From Listeria weihenstephanensis (GTDB lineage: Bacteria > Bacillota > Bacilli > Lactobacillales > Listeriaceae): a stretch of DNA of 64,000 nucleotides. Shown here piece by piece: positions 14,789 to 26,277 of this stretch; the stretch's first letter is position 1; the number at the start of each line of letters is the position of its first letter. A program made the position numbers and the translations under genes. The stretch covers positions 449,001 through 513,000 of the forward strand of contig NZ_CP011102.1 of the NCBI RefSeq assembly GCF_003534205.1, in the 5' to 3' direction. The notes beneath the pieces are model-generated. The model was not told the origin of the DNA. It made no database searches and saw only the letters and a program-made list of their open reading frames with translations.

Positions 14789-16810
14789 TTGAAAAAAACA
14801 TTAGACCAACAAACGGTAGATACAATCCGAACTTTATCGATCGATATGATAGAAAAAGCAAACTCAGGACACCCAGGAATGCCGATGGGAGCAGCGCCAA
14901 TGGCTTATATGCTTTGGGCCAAAAACCTCAAATTCAATCCGACGAACCCAAATTGGTTCAACCGCGATCGCTTTGTTTTAGCCGCAGGTCATGGATCAGC
15001 TTTATTATATAGCCTTACGCACTTATTTGGCTATGACTTAGAAATCAGCGACTTAAAGCAGTTCCGGCAGTACGAGAGTAGGACTCCGGGGCATCCAGAA
15101 CATGGCTTTACAGCAGGTGTGGACGCAACAAGTGGCCCGCTTGGACAAGGAATTGCGATGGCTGCTGGAATGGCATTGGCCGAATCTCACCTTGCCGCGC
15201 AGTATAATAAGTCTGATTATCCGATAGTTGACCATTTTACTTACGCTATTTGTGGTGATGGCGATCTGATGGAAGGCGTGGCCGCAGAAACTGCCTCACT
15301 CGCTGGACATCTTCAGTTAGAAAAGCTGATTGTGCTTTACGATTCCAATGATATCTCACTTGACGGCGATTTAAGCGCCTCGTTTAGCGAGAGCGTACAA
15401 CAGCGTTTCGAAGCTTACGGATGGGAAGTTTTACGCGTAGAAGATGGGAACGATTTAACGGAAATTCAAGCGCAGATTACTCAAGCAAAAAGGAGCGCAA
15501 AACCAACCTTAATAGAAGTGAAAACAGTCATCGGTTACGGAGCGCCAACAAAATCAGGAAGTTCTGCGAGCCACGGCGCACCACTTGGCACAGACGAAGC
15601 TGCTGCCGCAAAACAAGCTTACAACTGGAATCACGAACCTTTTACAGTACCTAAAGAAGTACAAGAATATCTCAAAAATTATCCCAAAATCGGTGCCGAC
15701 AAAGAAGCGCAGTGGAATAATCTGATTGCGAATTATACAAAAGCCTATCCAGGTCTTGCCGCTGAATTCCAACGTGTTGTGAAAGGTGAATTATCAACAA
15801 AATGGCAATCCGAATTCCCGACTTTTGATGGCGCTGACAATAAAAAAATAGCAACCCGAACTGCATCTGGAAAAATGATTAATGCATTGGCAACTAAGCT
15901 TCCTGAATTATTCGGCGGTTCCGCAGATCTAGGCTGCTCCAACAAAACATTTATCGACGATAGTCCAGCTTACACTGCAAAAAATCCATCAGGACGTAAC
16001 ATCTGGTTCGGCGTCCGCGAATTTGCGATGGGAGCAATGTTGAACGGAATGGCATTGCATGGCGGACTTAACGTTTTTGGCTCCACATTTTTCGTCTTTT
16101 CTGATTATATGCGTCCAGCAATCCGAATGGCGGCACTTATGAAACTGCCTGTGACCTACGTTTTCACACACGATAGCATCGCAGTCGGCGAAGATGGTCC
16201 AACACATGAGCCAATCGAACATTTGGCGTCACTAAGAGCAATGCCAGGCCTCTCGATTATCCGTCCAGCCGATGCCAAAGAAACCCGCACAGCATGGTCG
16301 CTTGCAGCAGAAAATAAAGAAGGTCCCATCGCGCTCATCCTATCTCGCCAAGACTTGCCGGTGCTTTCAAATCCACAAGAAAACATCGATGAAGGCGTCA
16401 AAAATGGCGGGTACACAGTCTCACCATCGCGCCAAGCCATCCCAGAAGCCGTCCTGATTGCGACAGGTTCCGAAGTCGCGCTTGCCTTAGAAACCCAACA
16501 AGTTTTGCAGAACCAATACAACATCGATGCTTCCGTCGTGAGCTTACCAAGTTGGGACCGCTTTGCTAAGACTGCCGAGACCTATCAAGAAAGCGTGTTG
16601 CCAAGCGCGGTGAAAGCACGAATCTCTATCGAAGCCGGCGCCACATTCGGATGGAAAGCATTCACAGGAACATCTGGACTCAACATTGGTATCGATCACT
16701 TCGGCGACTCAGCCCCAGCGGATAAACTTTTTGAAGCGTATGGTCTTAGCGCGCCGATCATCGCGGAAAAAACAGCTAACCTGCTCGCAAAAGAAGGTGT
16801 ACAATCATGA
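14789..16810 (+). CDS. tkt: transketolase
   Basis: The 673-residue enzyme starts at TTG 14789 (TAGGAGTG upstream); ATG 14756 in frame has no ribosome site. It has the TPP-binding [18 protein letters not shown] (about 155), LGGSADL-like FGGSADLG, the conserved [19 protein letters not shown] and [18 protein letters not shown]. It shuttles two-carbon units from xylulose 5-phosphate, the expected product of the dehydrogenases. As a pathway-dedicated copy it probably adds to a housekeeping transketolase elsewhere. It overlaps the following epimerase gene by 4 bp. Confidence 0.94.
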   Translation: MKKTLDQQTVDTIRTLSIDMIEKANSGHPGMPMGAAPMAYMLWAKNLKFNPTNPNWFNRDRFVLAAGHGSALLYSLTHLFGYDLEISDLKQFRQYESRTPGHPEHGFTAGVDATSGPLGQGIAMAAGMALAESHLAAQYNKSDYPIVDHFTYAICGDGDLMEGVAAETASLAGHLQLEKLIVLYDSNDISLDGDLSASFSESVQQRFEAYGWEVLRVEDGNDLTEIQAQITQAKRSAKPTLIEVKTVIGYGAPTKSGSSASHGAPLGTDEAAAAKQAYNWNHEPFTVPKEVQEYLKNYPKIGADKEAQWNNLIANYTKAYPGLAAEFQRVVKGELSTKWQSEFPTFDGADNKKIATRTASGKMINALATKLPELFGGSADLGCSNKTFIDDSPAYTAKNPSGRNIWFGVREFAMGAMLNGMALHGGLNVFGSTFFVFSDYMRPAIRMAALMKLPVTYVFTHDSIAVGEDGPTHEPIEHLASLRAMPGLSIIRPADAKETRTAWSLAAENKEGPIALILSRQDLPVLSNPQENIDEGVKNGGYTVSPSRQAIPEAVLIATGSEVALALETQQVLQNQYNIDASVVSLPSWDRFAKTAETYQESVLPSAVKARISIEAGATFGWKAFTGTSGLNIGIDHFGDSAPADKLFEAYGLSAPIIAEKTANLLAKEGVQS

Positions 16811-17451
16811 CACTTATTGCCCCGTCCCTTCTCGCGGCGGACTATCTAAAACTAGGCGAGGAAATCAAAAGAATGGAATCAGCGGGTGTCGATTATTTGC
16901 ATATCGATGTGATGGATGGACATTTTGTACCCAACCTCACATTCGGTATCGACATGGTTGCTCAGATTGCAAAAAGCACCACCGTCCCGCTCGATGTCCA
17001 CCTCATGCTCGCCGAACCAGAACGCTATATCGAGGCATTCGCTAACGCAGGAGCGGCGATTATTTCCGTGCATATTGAGGCTTGTACACACATCCATGCG
17101 ACTCTAAAAGCAATCAAGAAAACAGGCGCGAAAGCAGGTGTTGTCTTAAATCCGGGCACACCAGCCGAAGCCTTGAACGCCGTCTTATCAGAAGCCGACC
17201 TAATCCTTCAAATGACAGTAAATCCAGGCTTCGGCGGTCAGAGCTTCATCCCAGAAACGCTCGAAAACATTGAAAAACTAGCTACTTGGCGCACAGAGAA
17301 TAATTATAACTACCTGATCGAAGTGGACGGAGGAATCAATCAAGAAACCGCCGAGTTGGCAAAAAAAGCGGGTACGGATGTCCTAGTTGCAGGCTCTTAC
17401 CTGTTTCATTCACCAAATTTAGAAATAGCAATAACGGACATGAGAAGATAA
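16807..17451 (+). CDS. rpe: ribulose-phosphate 3-epimerase
   Basis: Canonical 214-residue Rpe with [58 protein letters not shown] and [12 protein letters not shown]. It converts ribulose 5-phosphate to xylulose 5-phosphate. Last gene of the pentitol operon, overlapping tkt and followed by a terminator. Two epimerase genes in one operon also occur in L. monocytogenes (Lmo2661 and Lmo2659). Confidence 0.93.
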   Translation: MTLIAPSLLAADYLKLGEEIKRMESAGVDYLHIDVMDGHFVPNLTFGIDMVAQIAKSTTVPLDVHLMLAEPERYIEAFANAGAAIISVHIEACTHIHATLKAIKKTGAKAGVVLNPGTPAEALNAVLSEADLILQMTVNPGFGGQSFIPETLENIEKLATWRTENNYNYLIEVDGGINQETAELAKKAGTDVLVAGSYLFHSPNLEIAITDMRR

Positions 17452-17477
17452 AATTTTTTTGTGTTCACTTTATTGCC

Positions 17478-17525
17478 AAATAGGACATGAAAAAGATTTT
17501 TCTTTTCACGTCCTATTTCTTTTGT
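17478..17525. terminator. terminator of the pentitol operon
   Basis: AAATAGGAC and TGAAAA pair with TTTTCA and GTCCTATTT, followed by CTTTTGTT. The stem is flanked by A and T tracts and could work both ways. A second small hairpin (CGAAC/GTTCG, 17551-17566, then six T) follows. Confidence 0.65.
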
Positions 17526-17652
17526 TACCCTTAAAATAAGAAACCACAAGCGAACTTCACCGTTCGTTTTTTGTAGTACCACAAAAAATTCCCCAATCCA
17601 CGCATTATTTCCAATGAGACGGGGAATAATAAAGAAGCGAGGTGTTGTAAAT

Positions 17653-18687
17653 ATGAAAGCAGTAGGATTGTACAAATATCTACCAATCGAAGCCGAAGAA
17701 AGTTTTCTTGATCTCACACTTGATAAACCAAAAGCAAGCGGACACGATCTACTAGTCAAAATCCAAGCCATTTCGGTCAACCCAGTAGACACAAAACTGC
17801 GAGCACCGAAAGATATAGTGGAGGAAACGCCGCGAATTCTCGGTTGGGATGCTGTCGGGATTGTCACAGAAATCGGTGACGCTGTTGAATTATTCCAAGT
17901 TGGTGACGCCGTATATTACGCTGGGGATGTGACGCGACAAGGATGCTACGCCGAATTCCAGCTCATCGATGAACATTTAGTTGGCCCAAAACCAGCAAAC
18001 TTATCTATCGAAGAAGCCGCTGCGATGCCACTCACACTCATAACGGCATGGGAAGCGCTATTTGATCGCATTAGAATCATTCCTGACGCGGATGCAGGAA
18101 AGTCGCTCCTAATTATCAATGGTTCCGGCGGTGTGGGCTCCATCGCAACGCAAATCGCCGCATGGGCCGGTCTTGAAGTCATCGTGACGGCTTCTCGAGA
18201 CGAGACGGTAGCTTGGTCAAAACAGCAAGGCGCGACGCATGTTATCAATCATCGGGAACCCCTTTTGCCACAATTAAAAGCACTCGGTTTTGACGGTGTA
18301 GACTATATTTTATGCCTACATAACACGGATGCTTACTGGGACGCGATGCAAGAAATTATTTTACCGCAAGGTCATATTTGTTCGATCGTAGAACTCCAAA
18401 ACCCAGTATCCATGAGCCTCATCAAAGACAAAAGCGTGACGGTTAGCTACGAGTTCATGTTCACCCGATCCAAATACAATACGTCCGATAAAGTACGCCA
18501 GCACGATATTTTAACAAAAGCTGCAGAATTATTTGAAGCAGGATTTTTAAAATCAACATTGAACCAGACCTTAACGCCAATAAACGCCACAACGATAAAA
18601 GAAGCCCACCGAATTTTAGAATCAGGGAAGTCGATCGGAAAACTAGTAGTGAAGGGATTTGACGAGGATGACAAAAAAGAAAATTGA
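17653..18687 (+). CDS. zinc-type alcohol dehydrogenase-like quinone oxidoreductase
   Basis: The 344-residue MDR protein (COG0604 type) begins MKAVGLYKYLPIEAEESFLD and keeps SVNPVDTKLRAP, the NADPH-binding INGSGGVGSIATQIA and GVDYILCLHNTD. It lacks the zinc cysteines, as expected for quinone or enone reductases. Start ATG 17653 is chosen for GAGGTG at a normal distance. It overlaps the DHFR-like gene, giving a three-gene group of small redox/nucleotide enzymes. The physiological substrate is unknown. Confidence 0.85.
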   Translation: MKAVGLYKYLPIEAEESFLDLTLDKPKASGHDLLVKIQAISVNPVDTKLRAPKDIVEETPRILGWDAVGIVTEIGDAVELFQVGDAVYYAGDVTRQGCYAEFQLIDEHLVGPKPANLSIEEAAAMPLTLITAWEALFDRIRIIPDADAGKSLLIINGSGGVGSIATQIAAWAGLEVIVTASRDETVAWSKQQGATHVINHREPLLPQLKALGFDGVDYILCLHNTDAYWDAMQEIILPQGHICSIVELQNPVSMSLIKDKSVTVSYEFMFTRSKYNTSDKVRQHDILTKAAELFEAGFLKSTLNQTLTPINATTIKEAHRILESGKSIGKLVVKGFDEDDKKEN

Positions 18688-19186
18688 GTTATTCATTGCG
18701 ATGAGTTTAGACGGATATATAGCGGACACACAAGGAAGCGTCGGCTGGTTGGAAGAGATTGAAGGCACTGGTGACAACGGTTATACGACTTTTCTGAATG
18801 AAATCGATACCGTCGTGATGGGGCACACAACCTACAAGCAATTATTCACGCTCACCGATACATTTCCATATAGCAAGAAGCATGTTTATGTTTTTTCCAA
18901 TGAAAAAGCGGGTACAAAAGATGAAAATGCAGCATTTGTAAATGGCTCCGTCGAAAATTGGCTTGAGACAACAGAAGGCAAGAGCATTTGGCTTGTCGGT
19001 GGTGCGCAGCTCGTGAAGAAATTTTTGGAAGAAAAACAAATCGATCGCTTTATCATCACCGTTGCACCAATCATACTTGGAGACGGTATCCCACTTTTTG
19101 AAAAAGGCGCACGGGAACAACTATTATTAGAAGAAGTCGTTCAATATGGCCAATTCACGCAGATGACATATCGCAAAAAGGAGTAA
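18668..19186 (+). CDS. dihydrofolate reductase-like protein (RibD C-terminal domain family)
   Basis: The 172-residue YyaP/YwjB-type protein has IELFIAMSLDGYIADTQGSVGW, VVMGHTTYKQL, and IWLVGGAQLVKKFLEEK, the NADPH-binding pattern of the DHFR/RibD fold. Substrate unknown. ATG 18668 is preferred; TTG 18659 is possible. It overlaps the end of the quinone reductase gene by 20 bp. Confidence 0.85.
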   Translation: MTKKKIELFIAMSLDGYIADTQGSVGWLEEIEGTGDNGYTTFLNEIDTVVMGHTTYKQLFTLTDTFPYSKKHVYVFSNEKAGTKDENAAFVNGSVENWLETTEGKSIWLVGGAQLVKKFLEEKQIDRFIITVAPIILGDGIPLFEKGAREQLLLEEVVQYGQFTQMTYRKKE

Positions 19187-19192
19187 TCAATC

Positions 19193-19828
19193 ATGAAAAT
19201 AGCAACATTTGATGTCGACGTACAAAAAGGTTTCACACCACTTTGCCCAGACGAACTTCCAATTCCAGAAGGAGATCGCATCGTTCCAGAGCTAGAATTT
19301 ATGGCAACAACGGGAAGTGTTCGGATAGGTAGCAAAGACGCACATCCAGAACAGGCGGTATGGACAGTCGCAACCCCTGAAGAAATGCTAAAGCCGCTCG
19401 ATTTTCCAGATGCCGACCTCACTTGGGTGAAGCACTGTATTTCGGGAACGCCGGGCTTTGAATTACTAGAAGGCCTGCCACATCCATCCGATTATGATTT
19501 TTTCGTTTGGAAGGGTATGGAACCAGATTTACATCCATACGGGGCGTGTTATCACGACATCCGCGAGAAGCTCTCGACTGGTGTAATCGAATTTCTAAGA
19601 GCGCAAGAAGTAGATCTTATCATTGTTGGCGGATTAGCCTTTGATTTTTGTGTAAAAACGACGGTAGACCAGCTTTCACGAGCCGGTTTTGCGGTTGTTG
19701 TATATTTGCCTGCGACACGTGCTTTGACAGAGCGCGGTTATCACGACACAGCAGCGCATCTGGGAACCTTAAAAAACGTCAGGATAGCCAAGGACCGAGC
19801 TGAATTAGCCACGTATCGCCAAACTTAA
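19193..19828 (+). CDS. isochorismatase-family hydrolase, probable nicotinamidase
   Basis: The 211-residue protein has the Asp of the triad in IATFDVDVQKGFTPL, DAHPEQAVW (metal site: D, H), Lys in LTWVKHCISGTPG and nucleophile Cys in GGLAFDFCVKTTVDQL. This order matches PncA-type nicotinamidases that convert nicotinamide to nicotinate for NAD salvage. It is 7 bp from the previous gene. Assignment within the family is likely but not certain. Confidence 0.82.
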   Translation: MKIATFDVDVQKGFTPLCPDELPIPEGDRIVPELEFMATTGSVRIGSKDAHPEQAVWTVATPEEMLKPLDFPDADLTWVKHCISGTPGFELLEGLPHPSDYDFFVWKGMEPDLHPYGACYHDIREKLSTGVIEFLRAQEVDLIIVGGLAFDFCVKTTVDQLSRAGFAVVVYLPATRALTERGYHDTAAHLGTLKNVRIAKDRAELATYRQT

Positions 19829-19850
19829 TTTTAGGAAAGAGGCGAGACGA

Positions 19851-20465
19851 ATGAAAAGAATTGGAATGTTTCCAAGCATGGTTATTTTTTCGACACTAGT
19901 TTTAACCTTAGCAACGTATCCGCTACTCCCAAGCGAAGTAGCAGTACATTTTGGAACGGATTTCTCACCAGATATGTTCGTCCAAAAGTGGCTTGGCTTA
20001 ATTTTAATTCCTTTCCTTATGGTGATGTTTACCGGCACAGAATACTACGGGAAAGAGAAAGTAAAACCAGATAATCGATTAGAGTTTGAATACATGTTCT
20101 ACGCATTACTAATCCTGCTCGCCATTATTCAAGTAACGATCATCCTGTTTAGCCTAGGCTATGAAATACCAACAGGCCGCTACAGTTTATTACTTGTCGG
20201 CGCGCTCCTAGTTTTAACCGCATTGTATCTTTCAAATTCTAAAAAAATATTCCTATGGCTCACATTAATTGGCTTTAAAAAGATAGACGCAAGATCACGA
20301 AATAGCTTGAGAAAAATAACTGTTATAACACTATCCGTAGTTGGCTTTACTTTTTTACTTTTAGGTATTTTCATGTTCAACGATCCATCTATTATCATGC
20401 TCGCAGCCCTGTTATCGATGACCGTTGTTATCGTTGGATCAGGCGTATACTTAAACAAAAAATAG
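19851..20465 (+). CDS. DUF1648/SdpI-like membrane protein
   Basis: The first 70 residues carry the DUF1648 pattern (ATYPLLPSEVAVHFGTDFSPD) known from SdpI-type immunity and related membrane proteins. Six hydrophobic segments follow over 204 residues, ending close to the C-terminus. SdpI itself protects Bacillus from the SdpC toxin; no toxin gene is visible here, so the role is unclear. AAAGAGGCGAG precedes the ATG. A terminator follows. Confidence 0.75.
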   Translation: MKRIGMFPSMVIFSTLVLTLATYPLLPSEVAVHFGTDFSPDMFVQKWLGLILIPFLMVMFTGTEYYGKEKVKPDNRLEFEYMFYALLILLAIIQVTIILFSLGYEIPTGRYSLLLVGALLVLTALYLSNSKKIFLWLTLIGFKKIDARSRNSLRKITVITLSVVGFTFLLLGIFMFNDPSIIMLAALLSMTVVIVGSGVYLNKK

Positions 20466-20506
20466 TACAGTTCCAGTTTACAATGAATACAGTTTATGGT
20501 TTAATT

Positions 20507-20556
20507 AAAGCCAAAGAGGTGTCTCTTTAAAAGGAGAGATACCTCTGGGCTTTTTT
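20507..20556 (+). terminator. strong terminator before oppA-like gene
   Basis: AAAGCC, AGAGGT and TCTCT pair with AGAGA, ACCTCT and GGCTTT; six T follow. Confidence 0.8.
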
Positions 20557-20583
20557 AGCTCGAAAAAAAAGGGGGACATAATT

Positions 20584-22233
20584 TTGCGCAAAAAAACAGT
20601 AAGCATCCTAATGCTCTTAGGACTTCTACTACTTGCCGCATGTCAGTCAAAAGAGGTAGTAAAAGACGCTGAAAAAGAGGATAAAGATAACATCATCAAC
20701 ATCATGGAAACAGGCGAAATACCAGGCGTCAATCCAACGACGGCAGATAATAGCGTTAGTTTTAGAGCAATCAATCAAGTATACGAAGGATTATACCGTT
20801 TAGATAAAGATGGCAAGCCCGCACTCGCAATGGCGGCCGCTGAGCCAGAAGAAAAAAACGGCGGTAAAACGCTGATTTATAAAATTCGCGAAGACGCCAA
20901 GTGGTCAAACGGAACATCAGTAACCGCAGCCGATTTCGAATACGCGTGGAAGAAAGTCGTTGATCCAAAATCAACCGCTGCATATGGCCCGCAAATGGAA
21001 GAAATCGTAAAAAATGCAACGCAAATTTTAAATGGTGAGATGGACCCAGATCAATTAGGGGTCAAAGCCCTAGACGACAAGACGCTACAAGTCGACCTCG
21101 AAAACCCAGTGCCAATCTTCAAGGACCTACTCACAACAGGCACATTCTTCCCACAAAACCAAGCATACATCGAGAAACAAGGAAAACGCTACGCCCTATC
21201 AAGCGAAAACCTGATTTCTAACGGCCCATTCAAACTAGAAAATTGGGATGCGACGAAAAAAACATGGGATTACGTTAAAAATAATAAATACTGGGATAAA
21301 AAGAACGTGAAAGCTGATAAAATCCACGTACAAGTCGTAAAAGACACAAATCAGGCGTTAAACCTGTATACAACTGGAAAGCTCGACCGTATCGAACTAG
21401 ATGGTGAATTTGTTTCCAAATATAAAGATGACGTCGATTTCCACAAAACATTCACAGGTCGCTCCATTTACCTCAAAATGAACCAAGGAAAAGATGGCGA
21501 TACGACCGACTTAGCCAACCTCAACATTCGCCGCGGCTTAGCTATGGCAATCGATAAACAAGCAATGGTCGACCGCTTACTTGCCAATGGATCAACAGTA
21601 TTAAACGGAAATGTTCCCGCAAAAATCATGTTCGATCCAAAAACAAAAGAAGATTTCCGCAAACAAAACGGCGATCTCCTGAGTTACAACCCCACAGAAG
21701 CTAAAAAATATTGGCAAGCAGGCCTAAAAGAAATCGGTAAGACGGAATTAACAATCGCGTTAACAGCAGGCGATTCATCCCTACAAAAACAACAAACCGA
21801 GTTCATGCAAGACCAGCTCCAAAAACATCTACCAGGACTTAAAATAAACATCAAAACCGTCACCCAAAAAGCAAGTTTCGTAGCAGATGTTAGTCAAGAT
21901 TACGAAATGCTGCTCGGCGGTTGGAGCGGAGACTACTCAGATCCACTCACCTATCTGAACCTATTCCTAACCGATAGCCCTGGAAATCACACTGGTTTCT
22001 CCAACGCAGAGTATGACAAATTAGTGCTCGGTGCAAAAGGAAGCCTCTCCAACGACCCAGAAAAACGCTGGGAGGCACTTCTAAAAGCAGAACAAATTTT
22101 GCTTAAAGATAATGCAGCACTCGTACCACTATACCAAGGTGGCCGAGCTTACCTACAAAAAGCCACATTACAAAATTATATCGCGTATCCAATCGGCTCC
22201 GAAAATTACAAATGGATGTCAAAAGCGAAGTAA
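20584..22233 (+). CDS. oligopeptide ABC transporter substrate-binding lipoprotein (OppA family)
   Basis: A lipoprotein signal (MRKKTVSILMLLGLLLLAAC; lipobox LAAC, lipidated Cys20) precedes a 530-residue SBP_bac_5 domain with NIMETGEIPGVNPTTADN, YEGLYRLDKDGKP, LAMAIDKQAMVD and WSGDYSDPLTYLNLF. It binds peptides outside the membrane and delivers them to an Opp permease. No permease or ATPase genes are adjacent, so it is an orphan receptor probably served by transporter genes elsewhere. TTG start after AAGGGGGAC. Confidence 0.9.
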   Translation: MRKKTVSILMLLGLLLLAACQSKEVVKDAEKEDKDNIINIMETGEIPGVNPTTADNSVSFRAINQVYEGLYRLDKDGKPALAMAAAEPEEKNGGKTLIYKIREDAKWSNGTSVTAADFEYAWKKVVDPKSTAAYGPQMEEIVKNATQILNGEMDPDQLGVKALDDKTLQVDLENPVPIFKDLLTTGTFFPQNQAYIEKQGKRYALSSENLISNGPFKLENWDATKKTWDYVKNNKYWDKKNVKADKIHVQVVKDTNQALNLYTTGKLDRIELDGEFVSKYKDDVDFHKTFTGRSIYLKMNQGKDGDTTDLANLNIRRGLAMAIDKQAMVDRLLANGSTVLNGNVPAKIMFDPKTKEDFRKQNGDLLSYNPTEAKKYWQAGLKEIGKTELTIALTAGDSSLQKQQTEFMQDQLQKHLPGLKINIKTVTQKASFVADVSQDYEMLLGGWSGDYSDPLTYLNLFLTDSPGNHTGFSNAEYDKLVLGAKGSLSNDPEKRWEALLKAEQILLKDNAALVPLYQGGRAYLQKATLQNYIAYPIGSENYKWMSKAK

Positions 22234-22239
22234 TAAATC

Positions 22240-22285
22240 AAATACATTTCAAACGAAGCACGATGCGTTTGAAATGTATTTTTTT
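22240..22285 (+). terminator. terminator of the oppA-like gene
   Basis: A perfect 16-bp stem, AAATACATTTCAAACG with its complement, encloses a 10-nt loop; T residues follow. Confidence 0.85.
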
Positions 22286-22353
22286 GCGGTATATAAAAAA
22301 AGACACAATTTAGACACATTTGAGGCGTAATTTTATGGAGAGGGATGTTTCAA

Positions 22354-24111
22354 ATGAAAAAATATGCGTTTATCGCAGGAATTGTTATAAGTATACTTCT
22401 ATTTTTCGCAGTTTCTCCAGTAGCAAAAGCAGATACCGTACCACTCATCCAAGGAACAACACCAGAAATAGCGACACAAAACGGGAAAATATTGCAAAGC
22501 GCGATCAATCAAGCATCTAGTGCTAAAACAAAGAACGTAACACTCCCGGCAGGCCTATTCTACATTAACGGCCAAATCACACTAAGATCACACATTATTT
22601 TAACAGGAGCAAGCGCAGCAACAACAAAATTAACAATGAATAACGCACCGATGACAACAGATTCTACAGGAACAAGCCAAGAATCTGTCACGGATATTAC
22701 CCTACAAAATTTCACACTGCAATATAACCCCAACATGTCCAAATACGACTATTTTACGAACCCCACGAATTTTTATAAAGATAATCTCCTAAACATCGGT
22801 ATGTATACAAAAGCAGAAAGCGATGCAGGTTACAAAGCTATAACGAAAAAGCCTCTTAAAACAAATATCAAAATTATCAACATGATATTCAATGCCAATA
22901 AAGTAGGAAATAGCGTCGTAAACATTGCCAAAGCAAAAAATGTTACAATACAAAACAGCCAAATTTTGAATTCAGGCCTACAAAACGGTATCTCCATCAC
23001 CTATTCAGACCAAGTCAAAATTTTAAATAATACGGTCAAAAACCTTGGCAGAACAGGCATTGTGCTTTATTACGGCAACAGTAATACCCAAATAATAAAC
23101 AATAAAGTGAGCGATTGGATGCAACGTTATGGTAGCTATCATTATGACGCCGTCAAAAAAAGTGGTGAAACGCTAGACAGCATGCAAGACGCCGCAATCG
23201 ATAGCTACGGTCCAGCCAACAACTACCTCACCATTCAAAACAATCAAATTAATCTATCCACCGCTGCAAATAAAGTAAATCCCAATAATCCACTCATCGC
23301 GAAAAAGTGGCATCTCAAAACAGTGCCAAACTACACCAGATACACAGCCTTCAGAGCAAGCGGTGCCCAAAACGTTTTATATCAAGGGAATACCGTCAAT
23401 ATAGATAGCCCAGACACATTCGCCTTTTTCACCACCAATATGCGCAAAAGTAACACCTTGACAAGACCAAAAGCAATTACACTTGTCGGCAATCAATTTA
23501 CCGCGAGAAACATCGATTATCCCGTCCGAATTTTTGCAGGAATAAGCGACGCGAATCTGTTAAACGGCATCACGATCCAGTCCAATAACTTCCGAATACT
23601 GGGTAAAATAAATAATTACTACCATTCCCTCATCAACGTGCGCGAAGTTCCGATAACAGAAAATAAGCGCATTACCTACTATCCAACAGAGCTGTTATCC
23701 GTTTTGGGCAATAAAATCCAAAGCACGAACCTCGGCACGATGGTCGACGGAACCTCCACTAGCAAAAATGACGTTCTGAAAACCCTTCTTATGACTAGCA
23801 ATACAAACAACGGTAAAGCTTATCAAATAGCTAAAAACTATATAGGAATCACGCTGAAATCCGTAAGTTACTCAAATAATGCGCTACGTGGAAGTATGAT
23901 CTGGAATCTAGACGAAACAAAACCAAAATATGTAGTCATCTTAAATTCAGCAGGAAAAAGACTAACCACCGAACAAAAAATCCTAAAAAGCAATCTGGCC
24001 AATTTCACCATTCCAATCAAACTTCTCCGAGGAACATCCATCCAAATTGCTATATCAGAAACAAAAGGATACTACCCGCAAAGTTCCATTATTTCCTATA
24101 AAATCAAATAA
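22354..24111 (+). CDS. secreted right-handed parallel beta-helix protein
   Basis: The 585-residue product has a signal peptide (MKKYAFIAGIVISILLFF, cleavage near AKA-DT about residue 27) followed by the Pec-lyase-like pattern: GKILQSAINQASSAKTKNVT, LPAGLFYINGQITLRSHI, then repeated N-I-x-I turns (VTIQNSQILNSG, ISITYSDQVKILNNTVKN, TGIVLYYGNSNTQIINN). The last 70 residues form a separate beta domain. It is rich in Asn, Lys and Thr. Beta-helix proteins of this type are often polysaccharide lyases, hydrolases or epimerases; I cannot place catalytic residues. ATG 22354 is chosen over 22345 because of spacing to GAGAGGG. It stands alone and lacks an LPXTG anchor. Confidence 0.75.
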   Translation: MKKYAFIAGIVISILLFFAVSPVAKADTVPLIQGTTPEIATQNGKILQSAINQASSAKTKNVTLPAGLFYINGQITLRSHIILTGASAATTKLTMNNAPMTTDSTGTSQESVTDITLQNFTLQYNPNMSKYDYFTNPTNFYKDNLLNIGMYTKAESDAGYKAITKKPLKTNIKIINMIFNANKVGNSVVNIAKAKNVTIQNSQILNSGLQNGISITYSDQVKILNNTVKNLGRTGIVLYYGNSNTQIINNKVSDWMQRYGSYHYDAVKKSGETLDSMQDAAIDSYGPANNYLTIQNNQINLSTAANKVNPNNPLIAKKWHLKTVPNYTRYTAFRASGAQNVLYQGNTVNIDSPDTFAFFTTNMRKSNTLTRPKAITLVGNQFTARNIDYPVRIFAGISDANLLNGITIQSNNFRILGKINNYYHSLINVREVPITENKRITYYPTELLSVLGNKIQSTNLGTMVDGTSTSKNDVLKTLLMTSNTNNGKAYQIAKNYIGITLKSVSYSNNALRGSMIWNLDETKPKYVVILNSAGKRLTTEQKILKSNLANFTIPIKLLRGTSIQIAISETKGYYPQSSIISYKIK

Positions 24112-24165
24112 AGGCGCCAATTTCAAAAGCAAAAAATAAAATATAAAAAAGTTTTAAAAAGCACT

Positions 24166-24179
24166 TGTAATCGTTTTCA
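24166..24179 (+). promoter_or_regulatory. cre site upstream of the beta-glucoside PTS gene
   Basis: TGTAATCGTTTTCA matches the cre consensus at 13 of 14 positions. It lies just before the AT-rich promoter (ATATTATA) of the leader, so CcpA should repress this PTS when glucose is present. Confidence 0.7.
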
Positions 24180-24205
24180 ACATATGATATATTATAGTCA
24201 TCGCA

Positions 24206-24232
24206 AAGGATTGTTACCAATCTACGGGCATT

Positions 24233-24236
<4 letters not shown>
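24206..24236 (+). promoter_or_regulatory. RAT site (LicT/BglG-type ribonucleic antiterminator)
   Basis: AAGGATTGTTACC, then AATCTACGGGCATTACC, fits the two-half RAT hairpin bound by LicT/SacT/BglG antiterminators (GGATTGTTACTG...GGCAAAACC). Its last bases overlap the 5' arm of the following terminator, so RAT formation and termination exclude each other. No antiterminator gene lies next to it. Confidence 0.8.
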
Positions 24237-26235
<1,999 letters not shown>

Positions 26236-26239
26236 TACG

Positions 26240-26277
26240 AAAAGAGCAGTGATCCGCAAATGATCACTGCTCTTTTT
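26240..26277. terminator. bidirectional terminator between bglP and the CPBP protease gene
   Basis: AAAAGAGCAGTGATC with its perfect complement has T-runs on both sides and serves both convergent genes; the protease stop codon lies at its edge. Confidence 0.85.
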
